From positions 1-64,000 of the forward strand of contig MU864013.1 in assembly GCA_033296885.1 (NCBI GenBank): DNA of 64,000 bases, given 5' to 3'. Position 1 is the stretch's first letter. Each line of letters starts with the position of its first letter. The notes under the pieces were generated by a model. That model saw only the letters and a program-made list of their open reading frames with translations, had not been told where the DNA came from and made no database searches. The position numbers and the translations under genes were made by a program. This stretch comes from Triangularia verruculosa. Taxonomy: Eukaryota > Ascomycota > Sordariomycetes > Sordariales > Podosporaceae. Shown in pieces: positions 22,378-30,386 of the stretch.

Positions 22378-23827
22378 ATGGGCTCACCCAGGCTCAATCG
22401 GAATTATCTCCTGGTTATCACCTTGATAGCAAGAGCACAGCTGGTTCTTGGTGCTGGTCAATGCTGGCTCCCCAATGGGGATCCCTCTGACGATGTTCCG
22501 TGCGGCCCGGGTGCAGAGCAGAGCATGTGCTGTTCACATCCTTCGAAATGTCTATCATCAGGCCTCTGCCTGAATAGAGATGGCACTGGGCCAAACACAG
22601 GAAACAGTTATGCAAGGGGTACATGCACAGATAAGTCATGGAAGAGCCCTTTGTGTCCACAAAACTGTGTGCGCAGTACGTTTACTCGCTCAGTCCAGCA
22701 TTCACACTTGGGCAGACGCTGACACTCCATTCTGATCCACAGACCCAGACCCAGGAACCTGGGACTTCTTCCGAAATGGCGTCCAGGTTTACGGTTGCAA
22801 CCGCGAAGGCTATGGTCAGCCAGCCGCATACTGCTGCCAGTCGGTGTTCACAAGTAAGGAGTGCTGCCGATCGACGTTCATGTTTTCGTTGCCAGGTGCG
22901 ACCATCGGGGCGGCGAATTCGATCCAGACATATCCACCTCCGCAACAGCCGGCACCATCGCCAAAGCCATCACCAACATCATTTCTGAATCCTCCACCTC
23001 CTATACCGGCAAAAACAACTCCTCCTGCCCAAAACCAGAAACCAACCTCACCAGCAACGCCCACACATCAAGAAGTTGCCTCATCAAAGAGCCCCAGCCG
23101 CCCACAAGACAGTAGCAACATCAATCGCTATAGCGAGGAAGATCCAGACTTAAATGAAGATTCCAACCCAGGAGCCTCACCTTCCATAACCAACAGTCCG
23201 AACCAAAGCGAGTCTCTACAACCGCTGCCAATCGCTAACATCAGCCCCTCACCCACGACCCTCCCCGATAGAATAGATCCAGTAACCACAATCATCAACG
23301 GCATCACAACCACCATATTCACCTCCCCCACCCCCCGGTCCAACCAACAGTCCTCCCCCACTCCTCCATCAGGACTCTCTGCCTCGGCCAAAATAGGCGT
23401 CATCCTCGGCTCCGTTCTCGGCGTCGTTATCCTCATCCTCATCGCCGTCTTCCTATTCGTCTATCGCCGAGCTCGCGCCTCCCGCCCTTTACCCTCCACC
23501 GTGGTTGACGGAGAAGAGGCCAGGATCCCACCATCAAGCCGATCACTCTTTGCTTTCGGAATAGGTAGCACCGGGGAAAGGCTGGGCTCAACAGCAAGTA
23601 CGGTTGATGTTGGCGAGACTGTGCCAGATGTGGTGGGGAGTAAGCCCGAGCTGGCGGGGGATGATGGGGCATGGATTGAGATGGGATCTAGGGAGCGAGA
23701 AGTGAGGAAGAGTAAAAATGTGGAGGAACTTGATGGTGGGCAGGGGGTTCCGAGGGAGGTGGGGACGTGGGAGAACACACCTGTTGAATTGGAGGGGTGT
23801 CAGGGTAGAAGGGGGATCTTTTGGTGA
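22378..23827 (+). CDS. Single-pass surface protein, Cys-rich ectodomain
   Basis: Two exons: 22378-22675 and 22743-23827, total 460 residues. The intron runs from a GTACGT donor to a CCACAG acceptor, phase 1. It has an N-terminal signal (LLVITLIARAQLVLGAG), then a Cys-rich ectodomain (CWLPNGDPSDDVPCGPG, MCCSHPSKCLSSGLCL, YCCQSVF, ECCRSTF). A long Pro/Ser/Thr-rich stalk (about residues 185-325) follows, with one membrane helix (IGVILGSVLGVVILILIAVF) and a basic stop-transfer YRRARA. The roughly 120-residue cytoplasmic tail is rich in Gly and charged residues. This is a common fungal plan for wall- or membrane-associated proteins of unknown role, sometimes compared with stress sensors. The ligand cannot be inferred. 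Confidence 0.8.
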
Positions 23828-24208
23828 AAGGTAGTAGAGCGTGGTAGCAAGATATCTTACTATAAAGGATTACCCCTTGCAGATTGAGTCGTTGTCATCG
23901 GACTGGTCCCGAGTTGATGTGGTGTGCCAGCAGTGCATGATTAAGACCCTAACCCTTATCACCAGCTCAGAAGAGAGCTGCTGCCCCGCTTCTCACCGTC
24001 GCTCCAACCACACTTGTTGAAGTGAATCCAAAGGCAACGCGGTTAGCCACCTTCGGTCACCGTCGGATACTTGAAATATTTTCTGCTCGATTTCTTTAGT
24101 CTCGTGCTAATTCAGGGCTTCCACGCGTAGCCAACGTTCTTTGACCGAGCTATTAGCCAAGCCCAAGCCGACAACCCTAACCCGGTCGTGGCTACGCGAC
24201 TCGACAAC
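23828..24208. other. Intergenic, no gene seen
   Basis: 3' side of the surface-protein gene and promoter of the BTB gene. No repeat or RNA gene is seen. Confidence 0.5.
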
Positions 24209-25103
24209 ATGGATTCCGATAGATTTCTCTCCTCGGACGAGAAACTCCTTGAAACTGGCCTCTTTTCTGACGTCATAGTCAAATGTGGCAGCAGGGAGTG
24301 GAAGCTCCACAAGGCGATTCTATGGTGTGTATCTATCATCTCTCATCTCAGCCCCAGTAGCTAACCCAGTAACCAGCACTCGAAGTGTGTGGTTCGAGAA
24401 GGCTCTGACCGGGCAGTTCGAGGAAGCGACCACTGGCCTTGTCACAATCCACGACTTTGAGCCCGAGGCGGTGGACTGGGTCATCCGCTACATCTACACC
24501 GGGGTCTGCGACATTGGCACCCTCAAAGGGCCCGAGAAGACGACCAAGACCAACTTTGTCACATCATTCGAAGTCCATAGCATTGCCGATTTCTTTGCTC
24601 TCAACGCACTGGCAAAGATTGCTCTCGATACTTTGACGGCTGAGTTCGACAGCAAGCTCCCCGCCATTCAACTACAACACGAGTCCTGCGAAGAGTGGCT
24701 TCCCGAGCTGTGTGACGCTATTCGCCTGGTCTACGAAGACATTCCCATCACGGATAGAACCGTAACCTCGGTTCGCCAGGCCTTTGTGTCCTTCATTCAC
24801 ACGGCAAGATACTATTTCATGCAAGAGCATCAATTCACCAAGTTTCTTGACGAGGAAGCTCCGTTGCTGGCTCTGGATCTATTTCGGGCCATGAGGAACA
24901 CTGGAGATTTCATTGCCCACCAGCTCGACCCCTACTGCTCGTTCTGCAAGAACAAACCGAGCAGAGCTGAAAAAGGCTACTACACCCACACTGCACCCGA
25001 ACCCTTGAAATTGACGGCTTGCTGTTCGAACTGCGCTGTCAAGAAGGACTTTTCCAGTGGCATGCAAGACTGGCTAGGGAAGGATGCTCGTGCTCTGGGT
25101 TAG
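24209..25103 (+). CDS. BTB/POZ-domain protein
   Basis: Two exons: 24209-24324 and 24377-25103, total 280 residues. The 52-bp intron begins GTGTGT and ends ACCAG, and phase 2 closes. The N-terminal 100 residues are a BTB/POZ fold: a FSDVIVKCGSREWKLHKAIL core, then SVWFEKALTGQFEEA and the FEPEAVDWVIRYIYTG helix pair. BTB domains dimerise and often act as adaptors for Cullin-3 ligases. The C-terminus has four cysteines arranged CSFCKNK and CCSNCAVKK, which may bind zinc, and no kelch or MATH domain. Fungal BTB proteins of this size are numerous and mostly unassigned. Confidence 0.85.
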
Positions 25104-25448
25104 AGAAGTTCCTCATGGCTAGTTTGAAATTGGTACAGTTTTGTTCCTGCTGTCTAGGCTCATCAATTCCTTGCTGCTAATTCATCTCGAAAGTACCGTA
25201 AATACAAGGAGAAAAGAGATCAGGTATGTTGATGCCAATCCTGGTTTCTCTGGGCCCATCGGCTTCATGTTTTCTCATTGCCATGCCCCGTGGCGAGCAC
25301 AGTGTTTGTTATTGATGGATCGGAACGGCCAAGTACTGATAATCCTGGATTGCTGCATGCGATGGAGCAGGACGTAAGTTGTTGGGAAGCACCCAGCCGT
25401 AAAAACTAGCGGGTTCGGTGATCAGAACGGGAAGGTCGACGGAGCTGG
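25104..25448. other. Convergent intergenic region
   Basis: Lies between the 3' ends of the BTB gene and the nucleotide kinase. No supported feature. Confidence 0.5.
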
Positions 25449-26160
25449 TCAGGCTGCCAGAACAGATCCCAAGACACCAACAAAGGCCTCGAAAGAGTCA
25501 TCAATGCTGCCGCTACTGTCGATCTACGTCACGAATGAGTTAACCTCACTTCACCACAGATAGAGACGGACATACCTCAACCGAAATGCCTTTGCTCTTG
25601 TATTTCTCAATCACCCCAGGAAATTCGTTCTCATGCTGGCCGTATCTCTTCTCAAACAGTGACCCGTCATCCGTCCCCCTCTTCCGCTCAATAAACCTTT
25701 CCCGCAGCACCTCCTTTGGACACGCAAAATAAATGACCAGGTCGGGGAACTCCTCAGATCCGGAAGAGGCCATGGCGTTTCGGGCAGCTGCCTCTTGCTC
25801 CAAACTACGCGGAAACCCGTCCAACAGAACAACTTTCTTTCCGGATGAACCACGGGGGAGACTGTCAAGATGTGACTTCAGAATAGGCACCAGCTCGTTC
25901 CCAGGAAGCACTGTCCCCGCAGCAATATGGCCATTGATATCGGGACCAGAGGACATTCCCCGAAGCAAATCACCGACCGAGACGTGGTGAACGCAGCCAT
26001 GGAACCGAGGGTCTTGTACAAGCCTCTTGCACAGTGTGCCCTTTCCAGAAGCGGGGGCTCCTGCCGTTGAATGAGGTTGTCAGTGGGAAGTTCAGTGACT
26101 TGAAGCGCTTGAAGAGAGGAACACACCAAGTACAGAGATGATGTAGTCGGCAGGATCCAT
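25449..26160 (-). CDS. Adenylate/UMP-CMP-type nucleotide kinase
   Basis: Three exons: 26160-26127, 26060-25576 and 25523-25449, total 197 residues. Introns have GTGTGT and GTATGT donors, and phases close. It is a short-LID nucleoside monophosphate kinase: P-loop GAPASGKGTLCK at residues 12-23, NMP-binding SVGDLLRGM, VVLLDGFPRSLEQ ending at Gln100, and a LID RKRGTDDGSLFEKR. The last exon supplies the usual end (EIDSSGSIDDSFEAFVGVL). It transfers phosphate from ATP to AMP, UMP or CMP. Gln100 is the base-reading position in adenylate kinases, but yeast Ura6 also has Gln there, so specificity is open. It has no targeting signal and is probably cytosolic. It is divergent from the viperin homologue, 262 bp between start codons, which suggests joint expression and a role in supplying nucleotide for viperin. 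Confidence 0.9.
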
Positions 26161-26422
26161 CCTGACTGTTTGTGGATGAGTTGAGAGTGAGGCCGGAGGT
26201 AAGGTATGGATCTTGATGGATGGCAGCGGAGATGCAGTTATCTCAGGGTGGGGGTTTCCTGCAAGCGCTTGCTTGCAGTCGGTAGAAGAAGCAGCGGTTG
26301 GATGGCGAGGCCAAAGAGCTAGTTGGAACGTAAATAGAGGCCCCGCCCACCACCTCTGTTTGCTGGCACAACACTGAGCCAACAAAGAGCAACACTTTCA
26401 GTGAAGGAAACGACCAATCAGC
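26161..26422. promoter_or_regulatory. Bidirectional promoter, kinase and viperin
   Basis: This 262-bp gap is the only space between the two divergent start codons, so it must drive both genes. It contains an interrupted palindrome at 26259-26278 (arms CTGCAAGC and GCTTGCAG, four-base spacer), a GC box-like CCCCGCCC near 26340, and CCAAT about 10 bases before the viperin ATG. Which elements bind regulators is not known. Confidence 0.55.
26259..26278. promoter_or_regulatory. Palindrome in the shared promoter
   Basis: Eight-base arms CTGCAAGC and GCTTGCAG form a perfect inverted repeat around GCTT. A second palindrome, AAGCGCTT, sits inside. It lies about 100 bp from the kinase start and 145 bp from the viperin start, a suitable place for a dimeric regulator site. 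No binding protein is inferred. Confidence 0.4.
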
Positions 26423-27469
26423 ATGGCCAACGGAATCGTCAGATCACTCCTCGGATCCCCAGGCTCCTGGGTACTCATCATCTCATCAGTGCTCCTCACC
26501 ATCGCACTCATCTCCTTCCCCTCGGCCGTCCGAGCCGCCCGCCGACGCCTAAACAAATCGCCCATTCCGGTCTCGGTCAACTACTTTTTCTCTCGCAAAT
26601 GCAACAAAGAATGCGGCTTCTGCTTTCACACGGCCAAAACCTCGTATGTACTCTCCCAGGATGAAGCCCATCGTGGCCTGCGCCTTCTCAAAGAGGCCGG
26701 CATGGACAAGCTCAACATTGCCGGTGGAGAGCCATTCCTCTACCCAAAGTTTCTCGGCGCCATGCTCCGCTACTGCAAGGAGAGCCTGCACCTCAAATCT
26801 GTCTCGATTGTCACCAATGGCAGCAAGGTCACGGAGAACTTCCTGAAGGAATTCGGCCAGTACATCGACATCTTAGCCGTGTCTTGCGACTCGATGAACG
26901 AAAAGACCAATATTGCCATTGGCCGAGGTGATGGCAACAATGTGAAGCAGCTGTTCCGCATCCGAGACTGGTGCCGCAAGTACAACATCAAGTTCAAGCT
27001 CAACACGGTCGTGTGCCGTCTCAACTTCAACGAGGACATGTTCGACATGGTGTCTGAGCTGGCCCCCTTCCGCTGGAAGGTGTTTCAGGTGTTGATGGTC
27101 CGTGGAGAGAACGATTCGGAGGATACGCTACGGGATGTACGGAAATGGGAGACCGCCGATGAAGAGTTTGCCGTGTTTTGCGACCGTCACCGCGCCATCC
27201 CGGCTTTTATCCCTGAGGATAACAAGGTGATGGCGTCGTCGTATCTCCTTGTTGACGAGTACATGCGGTTCATGGATAAGGGCAGTGGGAAGTTGGTCGA
27301 GTCAGAATCGATTCTAGATGTGGGGGTCGAGAAAGCATTGGCACAGGTCCGCTGGGATCATGAAGCTTTCCTGGAACGTGGGAGTATCTATGACTGGACC
27401 AAAGAGATGTCCATGCCGGAGAAGCCGACGGCTCAAGAGTTGGTTGCTGGTGGGTCGTTGGATTGGTGA
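26423..27469 (+). CDS. RSAD2-like: Viperin homologue, radical SAM ddhCTP synthase
   Basis: Intronless, 348 residues (human viperin has 361). Viperin uses a [4Fe-4S] cluster and SAM to turn CTP into 3'-deoxy-3',4'-didehydro-CTP, a chain-terminating nucleotide; a fungal viperin with this activity is known. The motifs are unusually clear: cluster ligands Cys60, Cys64 and Cys67 in CNKECGFCFHTAKTS, the SAM-contact NIAGGEPFLYP at 98-108, SIVTNGS, and a late region with FQVLMVRGEN and DNKVMASSYLLVDEYMRF. The N-terminus is a hydrophobic helix (about residues 16-33) followed by RAARRR, so it is probably membrane-anchored with the catalytic domain in the cytosol. The protein ends LDW; a terminal Trp is needed by vertebrate viperin for cluster loading by the CIA machinery. 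Its divergent neighbour is a nucleotide kinase. All expected catalytic residues are present. Confidence 0.96.
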   Translation: MANGIVRSLLGSPGSWVLIISSVLLTIALISFPSAVRAARRRLNKSPIPVSVNYFFSRKCNKECGFCFHTAKTSYVLSQDEAHRGLRLLKEAGMDKLNIAGGEPFLYPKFLGAMLRYCKESLHLKSVSIVTNGSKVTENFLKEFGQYIDILAVSCDSMNEKTNIAIGRGDGNNVKQLFRIRDWCRKYNIKFKLNTVVCRLNFNEDMFDMVSELAPFRWKVFQVLMVRGENDSEDTLRDVRKWETADEEFAVFCDRHRAIPAFIPEDNKVMASSYLLVDEYMRFMDKGSGKLVESESILDVGVEKALAQVRWDHEAFLERGSIYDWTKEMSMPEKPTAQELVAGGSLDW

Positions 27470-27562
27470 TCAAGGTCCATGACTAGGCGAGTGGTACAAA
27501 AGAGGTTTCTGCGGATGACTTACAATTAGGCGTTGGCATGATGCCGGCTCAAGGCAATCAAC

Positions 27563-27620
27563 TGTGAAGATATATACCACCTTACCTACCCTGTGGGTAG
27601 GATGTCCTTTTAGTCCCACA
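27563..27620 (+). repeat. Left LTR of TRIM element
   Basis: 58 bp, TGTG to CACA. It contains an imperfect hairpin around CTACCC. It differs from the right copy by about seven changes, including one indel, so insertion is not very recent. Confidence 0.85.
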
Positions 27621-27631
27621 GTTATGAGCCC
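27621..27631 (+). promoter_or_regulatory. Primer-binding site, half tRNA-Met
   Basis: GTTATGAGCCC abuts the left LTR with no gap. Its complement GGGCTCATAAC is the shape of a methionine tRNA anticodon stem-loop with CAT anticodon. Priming from an internal tRNA fragment is known for Drosophila copia; use here is inferred. Confidence 0.65.
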
Positions 27632-27749
27632 TTGGTGAGCGCAGTAGTTAAATTCCACATTCCTAGCTGCGTATGATTAGGTACTTGGAACACCACAGAG
27701 GTACGTTCTGGACTAAAAAACTGGCACTGCGAGTGGGAATGTAGTATTT

Positions 27750-27854
27750 ACAGATAATTGATAGGCTGTAAAAGATCGTTAATAGGCCTTCAAAGGTATC
27801 GATAATACATTAAAAGATAGTAATAGGCCCTAAGAAGATAGTTAATAGGCCTTT
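27750..27854 (+). repeat. 21-bp tandem repeat, five units
   Basis: Units start at 27750, 27771, 27792, 27813 and 27834. Units 2, 4 and 5 keep an AAGATNGTTAATAGGCC core (unit 4 lacks one T); units 1 and 3 are more diverged. The repeat lies inside the TRIM interior and is AT-rich. It codes for nothing. Confidence 0.75.
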
Positions 27855-28096
27855 TCTAGTAATCTTAAGGCGTGATCCTGGCTTGCAGTACTAATTATTT
27901 TGTCCACGGCGTAAGAGGTTAGGGTTCGATTTACGGTCCGACTAATTCTTAAATTGATCTAAGCTTCACGGAGGACCTACAAGGTGATAAAGAAGCGAGG
28001 TAGAATTGGAAAAATAGTGACGGCGTGAACACAAATTAATAAGGGTGGTACGAATTGCCCCAGCCCTCCAGGCAAGCCTAAAGGCCTGAGGGGGCA

Positions 28097-28153
28097 TGTG
28101 AAAATATATACACCCTACCTACCCTGTAGGTAGGATGTCCTTTTGGTTCCACA
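28097..28153 (+). repeat. Right LTR of TRIM element
   Basis: 57 bp, TGTG to CACA, with a perfect nine-base inverted repeat CCTACCTAC / GTAGGTAGG around CCT. The target duplication TCAAC follows directly. Confidence 0.85.
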
Positions 28154-28340
28154 TCAACCCCTTATAACTAAGGTACCCTATGCGTAAGTCTGGAAGCGGT
28201 AAACTGCTTCCCAATGGCTAGAAAGAACATGTCACGTCAAAACACGAGTGATCGAGAAGGCATGCATTATCGATATGTACAAAGCTATGTAGTATAATTA
28301 CATACTACCTTATTCTCTACAGTAGACTTCACACCTGCGC

Positions 28341-29021
28341 TTAGGTGTAGAGGCATTCAGACTGGTCAGTCTTGACAACGTTGGAGAGGTCAGATCCGAG
28401 AAGACCAGCGCGGGCAATCCAACCCTGAATTTCCCGTTAGACCCAAAGATACCAACGGCGAAAAAAAGGGCCCGGGGCTACTCACATCGAGAACCTTCTC
28501 GTCGGGGTGCTGATCCCTACTCAGGATGAACAGGGTGCTGAAATTGTTGCTCTGAACGAGCGAGAACTCGCCAGTGTAGTCTATTTAGGTCAGCCCCCTT
28601 CGTTTCAAATTTCATATTCATAACGATTGAACTCACCCTGGACGATATAATTTGGTCCGGGGCAATCAGGGGGCCTCTCGTTGGGGAACTGCACACGGAA
28701 CACGCCGGTGGCACCGTACTGAGGCGCGGCAAGAGAAGCCGCGCCAACGATGTTGACAGCCCGGGTGCCAGCCTGGCAGGTGTTGTTGACAGCGATGCTG
28801 CCGTCATCATTGAGGCCGTACTGGGCAAATGTGCACTTGCAGTCGCGATTGTAAGGAGCGATGGTGCCGGCAACCTGGTACCAGCGTCCGAGGTAGCTGG
28901 TGACGTTGAAGCCCGGGTCCGGGGCGGGATAGTAGCAGCTGCCGTCCCAGAGGGCAGGCACAGCATTGCTGGCAGCGGCGGCCGTGGCTAAAAGGAGAGA
29001 GAGGACGGCGGAGGAGCGCAT
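28341..29021 (-). CDS. Secreted lipocalin-like protein
   Basis: Three exons: 29021-28637, 28580-28486 and 28424-28341, total 187 residues. Donors are GTGAGT in both cases, and phases close. It begins with a signal peptide (MRSSAVLSLLLATAAAAS). The lipocalin GxW motif is in VTSYLGRWYQVAG, followed by a beta-strand pattern and TGVFRVQFP, then EFSLVQSNNFSTLFILSRD, typical of bacterial Blc and ApoD-type lipocalins. Cysteines in CKCTFAQYG, CQAG and PDCPG probably form disulphides, and the final CLYT adds another. Lipocalins bind small hydrophobic ligands; the ligand here is unknown. It is the first gene downstream of the TRIM element and reads toward it. Confidence 0.88.
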
Positions 29022-30386
29022 GTTGGCAGACTGATATCTGGTGGAGTGTGAGAAGCCAGGTGATGAACAGCAGGGAATGTTTCGGTTTGTGGCAACACAA
29101 TAGTTCTTATAATTGAGAAGAGCTCTCGCTCTCGGCATCGTGCATTGCTATGGTGGATGACATTGTGGTGTGCTCTGGCGCCATGGATGCCAGGAACAAA
29201 CAGCCGACTCTCTTCAGTCAGTACCTGATCTCGACGTCACAGGCCGGTGACGAGTATACCTGAACCAACAGCATAATTATTACAGTGTAAGTAGCCTTAA
29301 AAAGTGTCAAGCCGGCAGTTCACCTTCATTGTAGAACCAGATGCCGGGTTTTGCTGCAGGCGATCTCTGGGCAATTTCGCCGCCCTTTTCCCAGGACATT
29401 GTCGATCCGATCGGACTGGGGATCCAGCCGATGGTGAGATCGGCCCGCCCCCGTCAAAACTCGTGGGAATCGGGGCTTTGCAGGTACGTCAGCGACCGAG
29501 ATTCCACAACCGAGGCAGTGCCCGTCCGGTTACGTTCTTGTTGACATTGCGATGCCACACAAACGGGTGCTTTCTAAGCTTTTGTAATGCATGGAGGTAG
29601 ACGGTAATGGGTTGGGGTTGCAGGCGATATATTAATGTCTGCTCTCCCTGCGGAATCAATCCATGTCGCATGATGGATGTGATCGCGACTTCTTGCTTAT
29701 GGAATCATTTGATCATCGTGGGCCCTGTCAGCTTGACCGGATCTCCAGGTATTTGAATCAAGATCGAAGGGACCCACCTGTTCCACAAAAAGAGTACACA
29801 ATGCTCGTGTCCATAGATATGGACAATGGTTCTCTTACATTGGTGATCTAACTATTTACCATCTGAGATACCCCCTTCCCGTGGCGCCTGTGATGCTTTG
29901 GAACCCCCGTTCCTCCCTCAAGCCACAGTCATGACTCCATTCCAGCATAGTTGTCCTCGGAAGGCGAATGGAACTTCCATCTTTGCCGATATAAGGTGAC
30001 TTGTTGAATGCTAGGGTATACGTGTTTTCTGCCCGCGCGAAGTGGTGTCTATCGGCAAGATCTAATCATGGGTTTGGTCAACATATCCATAATTGGTGTA
30101 GCATCGATCCGACTCTTCACCCCGGCGTTGTTGAACTTTGGAATGGAAGTGTACATCCTCGCGTTTTGTCCCCCATACACAAAGGGTGGCAGTTCTTATG
30201 GCTGTAGATGTTGCTCAGGAACTCGGCTGCTCCGTGGGCGTGATTGGACAAGCCATGTTGAAGCTGAGCTGACTGATATCGTGATTACCCCGCATAGCCT
30301 GATCGCTTTGGAAAAGGTTGTGTTGGAGAGGGCTTTAGTGAAGATAACCTCGCTTGCACTTTTCACCCTCCAAATCAAGGTGCAAC
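29022..30386. other. Divergent intergenic region
   Basis: Promoters of the lipocalin and of the first FAD monooxygenase should lie here. Frames are short and without motifs. I see no repeat. Confidence 0.5.

Larger units (their letters stand above)
27563..28153 (+). mobile_element. TRIM-type non-autonomous LTR retroelement
   Basis: A 591-bp element bounded by direct repeats of 58 and 57 bp that begin TGTG and end CACA. It is flanked by the same five bases TCAAC at 27558-27562 and 28154-28158, a target site duplication. Directly after the left repeat, 27621-27631 reads GTTATGAGCCC, complementary to the anticodon arm of a CAU-anticodon tRNA-Met. This is the half-tRNA primer arrangement known from copia. 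A G-rich purine run (28088-28094) precedes the right repeat. There is no gag or pol frame, so the element depends on another for movement. It lies 93 bp after the viperin stop codon. Confidence 0.85.

Noticed and set aside
22844..22870. Second intron at ACAAGTAAGG in the surface-protein gene
   Set aside because: The frame stays open through it and keeps two paired cysteines; removing sequence is not needed.
27915..27945. GGTTCGATTTACGG resembling a tRNA B box inside the TRIM
   Set aside because: No A box at the right distance and no tRNA fold; it may be chance or a decayed SINE piece.
28097..28153. LTR copy as an independent MITE with TGTG/CACA ends
   Set aside because: Each copy alone lacks a target duplication; only the outer ends of the pair share TCAAC, which fits an LTR element.
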